A stretch of 64,000 nucleotides of DNA from positions 175,234,117-175,298,116 of the forward strand of contig NC_090022.1 in NCBI RefSeq assembly GCF_037176765.1, in the 5' to 3' direction. The translations under genes were made by a program, and so were the position numbers. The stretch's first letter is position 1. The number at the start of each line of letters is the position of its first letter. Of this stretch, positions 45,569 to 57,700 are shown piece by piece. This stretch comes from Anolis sagrei. Lineage: Eukaryota > Chordata > Lepidosauria > Squamata > Anolidae. The notes beneath the pieces are model-generated. The model was not told where the DNA came from, ran no database searches, and saw nothing but the letters and a program-made list of their open reading frames with translations.

Positions 45569-45994
45569 TAGGAGAAGGGGGTGAGGTTGTTTTCTGCTGG
45601 TCTGGAGATTAGGATATATAGCAACCAATTCAAGTTGCATGAAAAGAGATTTCACCTAAATAGCAGGAAGAACTTCCTGACCGTAAGAGCTGCTCCGCGG
45701 TGGAACTCTCTTGCTGTCCTGGAGTGTGGTGGAAGCAGGGCCAACCCTAGGTAATTTTCAAGTGTAAGCAGGGGCGCCTCAAGAGTGCCCCTTGGGGAGT
45801 CACGCTATATGCAAATGCGCATCTTGCCTATTGCTTCAGCCACCCCTGAGTGGAGGCTCCTTCTCTAGAGGCTTTTAAACAGAGGCTGGATGATCATTTG
45901 GTGAGGATGCTTTGGCTGTGCTTTTTGTGCATGGCAGGTGGTTACACTGGATAGCCCTTGTGGTCTCTTCCAACTCTATGATTCTATGATTAAC
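45569..45994 (+). mobile_element. CR1 LINE 3' end split by a hAT MITE
   Basis: AGGAAGAACTTCCTGACCG at 45664, resuming at 45852, and ending CCAACTCTATGATTCTATG. The hAT element occupies 45737-45851. Confidence 0.82.
45737..45851. mobile_element. hAT-type MITE
   Basis: Termini CAGGGCCAACCCTAGGTAAT and TTCAGCCACCCCTG. It is the same family as 14377-14677 but lacks the Helitron-like middle. The flanks GGTGGAAG and AGTGGAGG match in six of eight positions. Confidence 0.7.
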
Positions 45995-46050
45995 TTGATC
46001 CGGATGCTATACAATAGTCATTGTGCAGTGTATGGCAAATGTTGGACGAA

Positions 46051-46700
46051 GAATCATAGAATCATAGAATCAAAGAGCTGGAAGAGACCTCATGGGCCAT
46101 CCAGTCCAACCCCCTCCCAAGAAGCAGGAATATTGCATTCAAATCACCCCTGACAGATGGCTATCTAGCCTCTGTTTAAAAGCTTCCAAAAAGGAGCCTC
46201 CACCACACTCCGGGGCAGGGAGTTCCACTGCTGAACGGCTCTCACAGTCAGGAAGTTCTTCCTCATGTTCAGATGGAATCTCCTTTCCTGAAGTTTGAAA
46301 CCATTGTTCCATTGTGTCCTAGTCTCCAGGGCAGCAGAAAACAAGCTTGCTCCCTCCTCCCTGTGACTTCCTCTCACATATTTATGCATGGCTATCATAT
46401 CTCCTCTCAGCCTTCTCTTCTTCAGGCTAAACATGCCCAGCTCCTTAAGCCGCTCCTCATAGGGCTTGTTCTCCAGACCCTTGATCATTTTAGTCGCCCT
46501 CCTCTGGACACATTCCAGATTGTCACTATCTCTCTTCAATTGTGGTGCCCACAATTGGACACAATATTTCAGGTGTAGTCTAACCAAAGCAGAATAAAGG
46601 GGTAGCATGACTTACCTGGATCTAGACACTAGGCTCCTATTGATGCAGGCCAAAATCCCATTGGCTTTTTTTGCCGCCACATCACATTGTTGGCTCATGT
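46051..46700 (-). mobile_element. CR1 LINE 3' portion, minus strand
   Basis: The 3' end AATCATAGAATCATAGAATC is at the left. The minus frame reads [20 protein letters not shown] and [17 protein letters not shown]. Confidence 0.92.
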
Positions 46701-47799
46701 TCTCTTTTCTCTTTCCATATAATCCCGAAATAAGTGCCAGTCAGTCTTTTTGCTTGGTTTTCTGTTATGTCTCTTTAGAAGTTGGGCTAATTCAGGTTGG
46801 AAGTATAATACTTTTTCCCTCTTTTTTTCTTTCCCTTTTCTTCCTTTTCTTGGTCAATTCTTTCTTATTAATACTTAAAAAAATTATTAGTACAATTTTT
46901 AAAAAATTATCTTTCTAATGGTGTTTATTTGGAAATGTTAATAAAAACAATAGAATGCCAAGTTTTCAAATCTTGTGGGTTTTTGTTGTTGTTGTTTGCA
47001 TTTTAAATACATTGCAACTGTACCCTTGGTTTGCTCCTGATACGATAAATAAATACCTTTGCCTGTCTGTTGTGTGATACGACTCATAATCCTGGTCAAT
47101 CGGGATAATGTGTTTGACTACTGCATTGAGAACACTAATGTGGAAAAACAGCAAAACAATTAGAATAAAATTAAAAGAGTACTAAGGGCATAAGGGACAG
47201 GTGTTGAATGTTTGCACATGAAAAGAAAGCCAACTCTAAACCTCGTCTGTGCGACCGAAAGGTGGCAGTAGATCCTTTAACAACACTGTTCTCACCAGTC
47301 AGCCATGACGTCACCTGGGAAATTGCAAGCTTGTCTGGCCATAAGACATAAGAAAAAGACATTCTGGATGCTAGACCAGGATGATACTGTTCTCTTTCTA
47401 TAGACAAGGAAAACTTTAGGATTTTAAAGGAAGGAGAGATCTTTGTTGACATATTTTGTGGCTTTGACATTGTCCTAGTTTGAGAATTACACCAGATTTT
47501 GGATTTTTAATGGATTTTTGGCATCCTTCCTCACCCTCATTTGAGCTGTCACGCAAATGTGGATCAGACTCGAACTACAATTCCTAGCATGCCTTGCATA
47601 GTTTCCTGTGCCACCCGCTGTCATTTCCCTTGGGAGGATTGCCTACAACTCCCAGACAGCCTTTCCAGATTGAGCTTCGATGTCTCCTTTAACCCTCTAT
47701 ATACCAATTCATTATTTGGATGTACAGCACTGTCACTGGCAAAGTTACAACATTACAGCTCCTTTTCCCAGAAACTCAATGCAGTAACCTAATATAATT
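46701..47799. other. Non-repetitive-looking stretch upstream of FOXP3
   Basis: About 1.1 kb with few recognisable transposons, 1.2-2.3 kb upstream of the first FOXP3 coding exon. A 5' non-coding exon or promoter could lie here or further upstream, but no exon can be proved by eye. Confidence 0.35.
47573..47592 (+). promoter_or_regulatory. ZNF143/SBS-like motif
   Basis: ACTACAATTCCTAGCATGCC matches the known ZNF143 (Staf) binding element ACTACAATTCCCAGCATGCC at 19 of 20 positions. A weaker CTACAACTCCCAGAC-type match lies at 47644. This is suggestive of a promoter, but Helitron interiors in this genome contain somewhat similar ACTACAACTCCCA strings. Confidence 0.4.
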
Positions 47800-48785
47800 T
47801 TAATGATGATCGTGCCATTACCGCTCAAGCAGGGAGCTTTGAGATGGTTGAACAGAAGCTCTCCAAAGCTCTAGGTGCTCTTACCGCCTATTACAGGGAA
47901 AACCAGCTGATCCCCAATCCATCTAAAAGACAGACATGTGCCTTTCACCTTAAGAACAGACAAGCATCCCGAGCTCTGAGGATTACCTGGGAAGGAATCC
48001 CACTGGATCATTGCAGCACACCCAAATACCTAGGAGTCACCCTGGACCGTTCTCTGACCTACAAGAAGTACTGCATGAATATCAAGCAAAAAGTGGGTGC
48101 TAGAAACAATATCATACGAAAGCTGACTGGGACAACCTGGAGATCACAACCAGACACAGTGAAGACATCTGCCCTTGCGCTATGCTACTCTGCTGCTGAG
48201 TATGCATGCCCAGTGTGGAACACATCTCACCATGCTAAAACACCACGCAGACAAGCAGACAAATGCCAGCGTGCTGAAAGAAGCAAAGACCACCAACATT
48301 GAAGCGATGATCCTTTGCCATCAACTTCGCTGGACCTGCCACGTTGTCCAGATGCCCAACGACCATCTCCCAAAGCAGTTGCTCTACTCTGAACTCAAGA
48401 AAGAAAATGGAATGTTGGAGGGCAGGAAAAGAGATTTAAAGACGGGCTCAAAGCCAACCTTAAAAACTGCGGCATAGACACTGAGAACTGGGAAGCCCTG
48501 GCCCTTGAGCACTCCAGCTGGAAGTCAGCTGTGACCAGCAGTGCTGTAGAATTCGAAGAGATATGAATGGAGGGCGAAAGAGAGAAACGTGCCAAGAGGA
48601 AGGTGTGTCAAGCCAACGCTGACCGGGACCGCCTTCCACCTGAAAACTGATGCCCTCACTGCGAGAGAAGATGCAGATCAGGAATAGGGCTCCACAGTCA
48701 CCAACAGACCCACCGACAGTACACTGGTTTTGGAAGACTATCCTACTCGGACAACGAGGGATCGCCTAAGTAAGTAAGTAAGTTA
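47800..48785 (+). mobile_element. Chimeric LINE fragment (two families joined)
   Basis: 47800-48250 encodes [38 protein letters not shown] and [20 protein letters not shown], as in the LINE at 57718. From about 48260 the frame switches to a different LINE end: VLKEAKTTNIEAMILCHQLR, then a C-terminal finger region and GGATCGCCTAAGTAAGTAAG. The junction is abrupt. Confidence 0.82.
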
Positions 48786-49003
48786 TTGTGAACATGAGAG
48801 TCAGACAGATGTGTAAAACTTATGCACACTTAGTGGGTAAATGGGGCATGATTAGGATTGGAATTTTGGGGAATTTCAGAGTGGGGGTAGGGAGCCGGGA
48901 TACCTTTCAAGGTCATCTGGTTGTGACTCTGTTTTGGGTGGGGTAGAATAACAGACCTGAGAAGTATAAAATTTTAATTTAGTTTGATAACATTTTATTC
49001 CAG

Positions 49004-49140
49004 ACATCCCCACTTTCTCGATGCCTGGTTCCAAGCCACCCTCTTCTCCAGTTTCCAAGAACATACTGCATTCCTCCCCGAGAAGAGGTACCCAGAACCG
49101 CCCATCCGTCCTGATATGTGCTGGGCCGTGCAAGGAGCAA
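49004..49140 (+). CDS. FOXP3: FOXP3 exon with start codon
   Basis: Acceptor CATTTTATTCCAG, donor GTAAGT. The ATG at 49021 begins [20 protein letters not shown], comparable to human [20 protein letters not shown]. 49004-49020 is 5' UTR, so at least one non-coding exon lies upstream. It codes residues 1-40 and ends in phase 0. The start context is weak (T at -3). Confidence 0.8.
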
Positions 49141-52100
49141 GTAAGTCCCAAGGCATGACATTTGATGGGGGGGGGGGGGGGGCACCCTTGACAAATGTCA
49201 AATGCCTGTTAGGGTCAGGCAATGAGACCAAACAGCCTTCTAAACCCCCAAATCCTGTTCTCTGCCCTCCTTCTCTGCTTCTCTTTTGGCCTTGATTCCA
49301 GATCAGATTTTCTATCCCCTTGTATCAATACCTACCCAATATTTAGGAGGACCAGGATACCCAAAGGCCTATAAAATGATGGATCCAGCTATGTTGTTTC
49401 AAAATAATTGCTTTGCTCTTTTCCTGTTTTCCAGATGACTCTGAGCCAACCAAGGACCATCAGTTCTTCTCAAAACAAACAGAACCAAGTAATGCCAACT
49501 CAACAGGTATTCCCAGGAACCAAAATACGCCAAGAATTTAAGGAAGTGTATAAATAATTATGTATAAATAATCAAAGCACAGAGTTGGAAGAGAACCTAA
49601 GGGCCATCCAGTCCAAACCCCTGACATGCAGAAACAAGTTTATATATTACTACCAAAATTTGGAATTCCAAGGTTTTAGTTAGGAATCTATAATTTATTT
49701 TAAATTTTCTAAGCCACTTCTTTAGTAGCCATCATCTCTCAGTTCTTAAAATAATTAAAATAATATAAAGGAAAAGCTATGGCATGGATCATAAAATACA
49801 GGTTGAGTATTTCTCCTGCAGATGTTTGAAATGCTCCAAAATTTCAATTTGTCTTCATGTGGGGCTGAGAAACTGACACCTTTATTTTCTGATAGTTTAG
49901 TGTATGCAAACTTTATTCATGCACAATGCTTTAAAACAGGGGTCCTCAAACTTTTTAAACAGAAGGCCTAGTCACAGTCCGTCAAACTGTTGGAGGGCCG
50001 GATTATAATTTGAAAAATAATGAATGAATTCCTATGCACACTGCACATATCTTATTTGTAGTGCAAAAACCACTTTAAAAATACAGTAATTAAAATGAAG
50101 AACAATTTTAACACACTGCACATATCTTATTTGTGGTGCAAAAAACACTTTAAAACAATTTTAACAAATATAATCTTATTAGTATTTCAGTGGGAAGTGT
50201 GGACTTGCTTTTGGCTGATGAGGTAGGATTGTTGTTGTTGTGTGCTTTCAAGTCATTTCAGACTTAGGTTGACCCTGAATAAGGGCCAGGTAAATGACCT
50301 TTGAGGGTCGTATCCAGCCCCTGGGCCTTAGTTCAAGGACCCCTGCAATACACACTGAGTAATTCTTATCCAAAGTGCTTGGACCAAATATGTGTGGGAT
50401 TTTGGATTTTATTAAAATTCTGAGATATCTGCATATATTTAATGAGAGATCTTGGAGATGGGACTCAAATCTAAATCACTCTCTTTGTCTAATTCTATTA
50501 CCATGTTATCATTTGTTTTTATTATGTTTTTTTATTTTATTTTACTATGTTTTCACTAAGCATTTTATTTGATGTCATTGTCTTGTTTATATGTATTTTG
50601 CTCCATTGTAATTCGTTTGGGCTTGGCCTCATGTTAGCCACCCCGAGTCCCTTCAGGGAGATGGTGGTGGGGTATAAATAAAGTTTTATTATTTATTATT
50701 ATGTGTTTATTATTTATTTATTTATTTGCGACATTTATATGCCGCCCTTCTCACCTCGAAGGGGACTCAAAGCGGCTTACAAGGTATATATACCATACAA
50801 TATATTATTAGCATAGTACAATATCAATTTTAAGTATTGCTATATTGTACTATATCAATTATACTGTAATATTATTAGTAATATTACATTATATTATAAT
50901 ATATAATTATAATACCATATTATTATTATTACTATTACATTGCATTACATTATAATATTATAAATATTATATGTATATACAATATATATTATATTATATT
51001 ATATTATATTATTAGAATAGCACAGGAGACAAGGCGGAACTGTCCCCTGCCCCCCCCCCCTTCACTTTGGCCCAGAGAGGCAGTTAGTGCTGGGGGGGAG
51101 GGGTCCCCAAGTGATGGCATATGCAGGAGACATATGTTTCATGCATACCTTAAGAAAATGGCCTGAAGATAATTTTTAAAGCAGGGGTCCTCAAATTAAG
51201 GCCCAGGGGCCGGATACGGCCCTCCAAGGTCATTTACCTGGCCCTCGCTCAGGGTCAACCTAAGTCTGAAACCACTTGAAAGCACACATCATCAACAACA
51301 ACAACAACAATCCTATCTCATCAGCCAAAAGCAGGTCTACACTTTCCACTGAAATACTAATGAGATTATATTTGTTAAAATGGATTTAAAGTGTTTTTTG
51401 CACCACAAATAAGATATGTGCAGTGTGCATAGGAATTCATTCATGTTTTTTAAAAATTATAATCTGGCCCTCGAACAGTTTGAGGGACTGTGACCTGGCC
51501 CTCTGTTCAAAAAGTTTGAGGACCCCTGCTGTATAGGATACATGGGTCCCATTTACTCATATAATATAAGCTGAAAAAGGTATAATTGTATACTTTGGCT
51601 CTAAATAGAACTTTTGCATTGTGCGTCTCCTCGAGTAAATAATATAACAACCTTCCTGTAAACAATTTGTTTAGCCTGAATTAAAGAGTCAGCAGATGAA
51701 AATCACTTTCCCCTTTATTCCTCTTAGATCATCTTCACAGGCGGATGTCAACAAATACCTCTTCGTTCCGAGCCATTACCACAGGAGGTCCCACCAGCAA
51801 ACTCAGGCTTTACACCATCCTCCTGTAAGTAAAAACAGGGGAGAAAAGGTGACATTGGTCAGCATGGCTGCTTACCCATCATGACCTGGCTTTTTTGCAG
51901 GGATCAATACTGAAAAATGGGAACGGACTCACCAAGACAGTCTCCCTGCAGCCTACTCCAAAGAGAGGTCACCTGGGAAGCAGTTAGTTGTGGACACCAC
52001 CCCTTACCTCCATAGTAATGTGGAAAGGTGAGCAGACAGACCTCCTTCTCTATTTCCCTGCTTAAATTGGGCTCTCTTGTAACAAAGGCTCCAGCTGCCT

Positions 52101-54705
52101 TTCAAAAGTACCCAAACTTTTCAGTAAGGGACTGCATAACCTACTGCTCTTTGTTTCATTACTGTAGCTGTTCTCAGGAGTTTTCATAAGATTTTCTAGA
52201 AGTTCTCTAGCATTTATTTTTGAGTTGTTTACAAACAAAGTTATTTTATTGATATTTGAATCTGGATCCCAGGCTAATTCTACCATTAGGCAGAGAAAGG
52301 CAGCAGATGCCAGGGGCCATAGGAGGAAAATAAATAAATTTGATGGATATTTTGATCCCTAAAGTTTGGAGCCCCCGGTGGCACAGTGGATTAAACCGCT
52401 GAGTTGCTGAACTTGCTGACCGAAAAGTCACCGGTTCAAATTTGGGGAGTGGGGCGAGCTCCCGCTATTAGCCTCAGCTTCTGCTAACCTAGCAGTTCGA
52501 AAACATGCAAATGTGAGTAGATCAATAGGTACTGCTCCGGCGGGAAGATAACGGCGCTCCATGCAGTCATGCCAGCCACATGACCTTGGAAGTGTCTATG
52601 GACAACGCTGTCTCTTCGGCTTAGAAATGGAGATGAGCACCAACCCCCAGAGTTGGACACGACTAGACTTAATGTCAGGGGAAACCTTTACCTTTAAAGT
52701 TTGGATCTAGATCTAGAAGAATGAAAGACTGAGGACAGAATAGAATGAAACAATTGAAAATATTTAACCTGCAAGGGAGAGGGAAAACAAATAAAGCTAG
52801 GTTAAATAATTATGACTGTCTCATTGTACTTTGTGTATGTGTATGTACCGGGATTGTGGCACAGCTGGCTGAGTGTCAGCTGCATTAAGATCGCTCTGAC
52901 CAAAAGGTCATGAGTTTGAAGCCAGCCCGGGTTGGAGTGGGTTTCCAACCAATTGTGTAGCCTGTTGTTGACCTTTGCAACCTGAAAGACAGTTGCATCT
53001 GTCAAGTAGGAAAATTAGGTACCACCTTAAAGTGTGGGGAGGCTAAATTAACTAATTTATGAGGCCATTAAAAAAAAGACTCCAGCAAGCACTCCAGCAA
53101 AAACCATGTGGGGAATGCAGAAGTACTTCATCAGTGTCGCAGATGGACGATGAAAGCGACAGCTCCCCTGGCGGCCAGAAAAAGTTAAATAGCCTCTGTC
53201 TATGTCTGTATATGTTGTATGTCAAAATTGGCATTGAATGTTTGCCATATATGTTTACACTGTAATCCACCCTGAGTCTCCTGCGGGGTGAGAAGGGCGG
53301 AATATAAAAGCTGTAAATAAATAAATAAAATATGTACTCAGAGGGGTTTTTCCCAGTTCTTTCCTCTGAAATATACATAGTTACAGCAGTTGGTATTAGT
53401 TGGTAGTCTCTCATCCAGGTTCTGACCAGGATTGAACCTGCATAGTTTCCAAGATCAGACAGGATTTTGTCCGATCTTGGCAACTAAGCAGAACTTTATA
53501 GAATCATAAAATTGGAAGGCACCACTAAGGCCATCCAACTAACCCCCACCACACTGGAATATATAACCAAAGCACACCCAACAGAAGTGGAAATAAAACT
53601 TCTTTGAAGGAAGACAGTCAATTTCAGTTTCATGTGAACATCAAAAAAGCTTTGTTAAGTCAGACTGAAGTCATATTTAGTCCAACATTTTGTCATCAAA
53701 ATGACCAACTAGGTGCCTCTGTGAACTTTACTCACAGGACATGAGTACAGCTGTATTTTACCTCTCTCCTTCTCCCTATCTGACTGATATAAAGAAGCAT
53801 GCTGCTTCTGAAAATGCATGTGATAACAGTATATAACCATCTCGACCAGTAGACGTTGTTGGTGTCATTGTTCCAAGCTGGTTGATACAATTACATTATG
53901 TGCCTAATGGGAAGATTCAAGTTCTTTGTGTCTTACACAAGGTGGCAACTGCTGAGGGACCATGTTTGCAAACAGGTACTTGGGATTTTCCCAACCAACC
54001 CCTGGCTTTTCTTGCAGATCTACTGGCAGGGAGCGCAGAAGTGGCCATGTTGAATGGCAGATGCAAGAGGAGCTGGTGCGCAAGTTAGAGGATCAGGTAA
54101 GGACAACTTCACCTGGGGAAGAAGAAAGGAATACCAAGGAAAAAGCCGTGCAAGGTATTCTGATATCAGGTCCAAATGGTCTCATGGCAGTAACTAAAAT
54201 GGCAAAGGCCATTTACCAGAAGGGGAGGGATTGAGGAATGGGAAGAGGGAAGGAAGGAGAAGGCCTGTCCCAACGGAGGGGTGGGGGCTTGGCGAGGCAA
54301 GCCCCGGCAGCAGCTGGAGCCACCACAGCGACTCCATGAGGCCCACGTGGCTACCAGGCAACTCTTCCCCAAGACTAGAGGATTGCAAGACAAGCCTGAC
54401 TGCAGGAGCAGCCGCACCCCCCCCCCCATTGGGTGAAGGGAGGATACGAACCATGAGAAGGCCAGTAACTCTCCCACTTGGGCTCCACATCTCCCCTTTC
54501 ATCACCCCCCAAAAAACCCTTAAAAACCCTTACACACTGTCCTGGAGGAAGGAGAGGAAAGAAAGGGAAAGGAGAGAAGAAAGGAAGAAAAGGATTGGTG
54601 AAGAGAAGATTATGAATGGAAGGAAAGGTAGAAGGAAGGAAAGAGGAAGAAAGGGAAAGGAGGTGGGGATGGGAGAGGAAAGGAAGGGAAGAGGCAGGGA
54701 AGGAA

Positions 54706-54751
<46 letters not shown>

Positions 54752-57700
54752 GGGAAACTGGTGAAGGGAAGAGAAGAATATAGAATTGGAGAGTCCTAGA
54801 GTTGGGAGACACCTGGTGGGTCATCCAGGCCAACCCCATTCTGTGAAGAAGCAGGAAAATCACATTCAAAGCACCCCCAACAGATGGCCACCCAGCCTCT
54901 GTTTCAAAGAGAGCTTTTTGAGTGTTTTGGCCAGCATGAATATAACTGAAGAGCCTTGCAGCTTCAATGGTTGCTTCTCATTACTTTATTTTCCATACCA
55001 CCTTGCACCTTAACAGCCTGGCTTCTTCTAGCCAGCAGGAAACCTTTGGTGGGAGGAGTTCCCTAGGCAAGATTGCTTCATGTCTGCAAATCCTCTGTTT
55101 TCTGATGGCCACAGCTACGCGTGGCTGGGTACAGCTAGTATCAGTATAAAAAGAGATGTTGTGATAACTTTGAGACTGAGAGAAGAGACTGTAGCATCAG
55201 CTTTCATAGACTTGAGTCTACTAACTATCTGAGGTGAAAGCTTATGTTCCAACTTCTTTCTCTTAGTCTCAAATGTGTTTTGCAACGTGGTGGTACATTT
55301 AGATCAAGCATCAAGAACTTCAGAGTCTCAGGCCCAAGCCTGAGCAGAAAATCACATTCTCTTTCACAATAACAGCCTCATTTGGCAATTTCTTCCCAGC
55401 CTTTGAAGGTTTCTCTATCCTTAAAATGTTTCTTCTAAAGCTTAGTTTCTGGTGATAAGAACTCTAACATAAGTTGGCATTTTTGGCAACACATCAGTGG
55501 AAAGCACTGAAAGCAACCCTTGACAATTCCCCTGAAATTAAATTTCCCCATTGAGAAGAAAGTGGTTCCATAACCTAGATTTTAGAACCTGTATTGTATT
55601 CTTCTGTCTTCATCTCCATGATCTAGCTGACACAAGAGAAGCAGAGACTGAGTGTTATGCGAGCCGAACTAGCATCCAGTTCCCACTCGCAGCATCTGTG
55701 TGCACCAGGACTAATTCTTCCGCATCAAAGCAAGGACCCAAGGAATGAGATTTACTTTTCTAATCACCATGAAAACCACAATAGTGCAGGTAAGTGATTC
55801 ACTAAATAAAGATAAAAAAATATATAATGGAATGCTTGTGAGAATACAACAAATACATAGAGGAATTTTCAAAAAGGATAATATTTTTCTGCTTGCAGAG
55901 AATTGTTTGTTCTCCCTTCCAGGAACAAGCAATTGAATGCAACACATCCCACTCACTGATAGACATTAGTGATTGGAATTCTGTTTGCTCTGGAAATCGA
56001 TTGGTGAATGCAAGATGCAAGGTTACCCAGTCCGGGGCAGAAGCCAATAAATACGGGCATGTGAAGTTCATAAGAGAGTTGCCTGCTTTTGAGAGAAAAG
56101 GGGAAATACAGGAAAAATTCAGTCCATACAGACAGGAAACCTCCAGGTCCATATGTCAGGCCCTACATACAGTGCGACTTTGGCATCTGCTGGGTTTGGT
56201 TTCATCCCTCACTCCCAGTTATCAATATCCTTGGGTACTCAAGGATATTGAGTACAGGGACCTAACAAAATGGTGTCCCTTATATAAAATGACAAAATCA
56301 AAGTCTGCTCTTTGGATTTTTTTTCCAAACAAGAAATGGGTTGTTGAATCTGTGGGTGCAGATCTCATGGATAAAGATGATATATTGTCATGTATTCTTA
56401 ACTGATAATACGGGATAAATATCCCATCATGGTAAATTGCAGTGACACGTGTTTTGATGTCCTTATGTGCCTTCAACTTAGGAAGACGCCCTCATAGGGT
56501 TTTCTTGACAAGGTTATGGGAGACGTTTGCCATTGTCTCTTTCTTTGATAGAGAATGTGATTTGTCCAAGGTCAACTACTGAGTTCCTATAGCTAGGCAC
56601 TGATTTAGACTCTTACATCCCAGACCCCTAGTCCAAAATTCAGACTACTTCATGGCATTCACTTTGTTCTGTATGAGTGTGTCGTTGTGTGTAGTTTCTG
56701 ACTTACGGAAATCCTATGACAGGGTTTTCTTGATAAGGTTTGTTTCTCAACAACAACAACAAAAACAACAACAATTTTTATTGATTAGCCAGTTGGCCTT
56801 ATCAAAAACAGACAGTGCAAACACAACATACAACATATAACATACGTCTGGTCCTATTAAAATAGAATACAAATAAATAGGAATTTGTCAACTTAAAACC
56901 AATGTAGCTAAGCCGTAGATATATGCATCAACTATCCTCGTCTCCCCTACACTGCACCCCAATCTGATCTATGTACTCTGATCTCCTTTTAGCAGATAAG
57001 GTTTGTTTCTCAGAGGATGAGAGAATGTAACTTGCCATTGTGGGTTTCCATACTGAGTGTGGATTTCAACCCTGGTTTCCAGAGACATAGTCCAATGTTC
57101 AAACCACTATATCACACTGGCTCATAGTGGTGTATGATACCTTTCCTCATTATTAGAGGTATGCTAGATATTCTTAAAGACTTGGACAATATTAAGCCTA
57201 AATGTGAGGAAAAGGTGGGATATAAATTTAACAAATAAATAAGTTAACTTCAGAGGTACCATAAGATCTACCTAGATTCTAAATGGCTCTGTCTTCACTA
57301 ATAAAGAAAATCTTCTTGAATATACAAAGTTAGTTCTATTTTGCTACTAAATTCATTTGCAAATAAGGAGCCCCCGGTGGCGCAGTGGGTTAAACCCTTG
57401 TGCCGGCAGGATTGAAGTCTGACAAATCGCAGGTTCGAATCTGGGAAGAGCGCGGATGAGCTCCCCGGCAAGACAAGGGACAGCCGAGCTCAAATGAAGA
57501 AAAACTGCACTTACTAACACATCCATTCTCTTTTTTCCTCATCCCAGAAAGGAACTCCAGCATGGTATATTACAGATGCACTACTGCTCGCCCACCTTTC
57601 ACATATGCTGCCCTCATTGGTTGGGTAAGTTCTTGCAAAAAAGGGAATAGCAAACTCCAAGTCAATAGCACACACAACTATATTTGCATCATCCTACTGT

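Noticed and set aside
47844-48302. 152-codon frame as a possible upstream FOXP3 or unknown exon
   Set aside because: It matches the LINE at 57718-59062 almost residue for residue ([18 protein letters not shown]), so it is retrotransposon sequence.
49741-51700. An additional FOXP3 exon between 49506 and 51728
   Set aside because: Phase is already satisfied (0 to 0), and this interval is almost entirely MER2-like, hAT, L2 and AT-rich repeat. An exon cannot be excluded but none is supported.
53913-53976. Possible extra FOXP3 exon ending CATGTTTGCAAACAG|GTACTT that might restore zinc-finger residues
   Set aside because: In the phase needed between the flanking exons it contains a stop, and it has no CxxxxC pair or good acceptor.
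55893-56405. 170-codon plus frame in FOXP3 intron sequence
   Set aside because: No recognisable domain. Its right part coincides with a MITE-like remnant, and the flanking FOXP3 exons join in phase without it.
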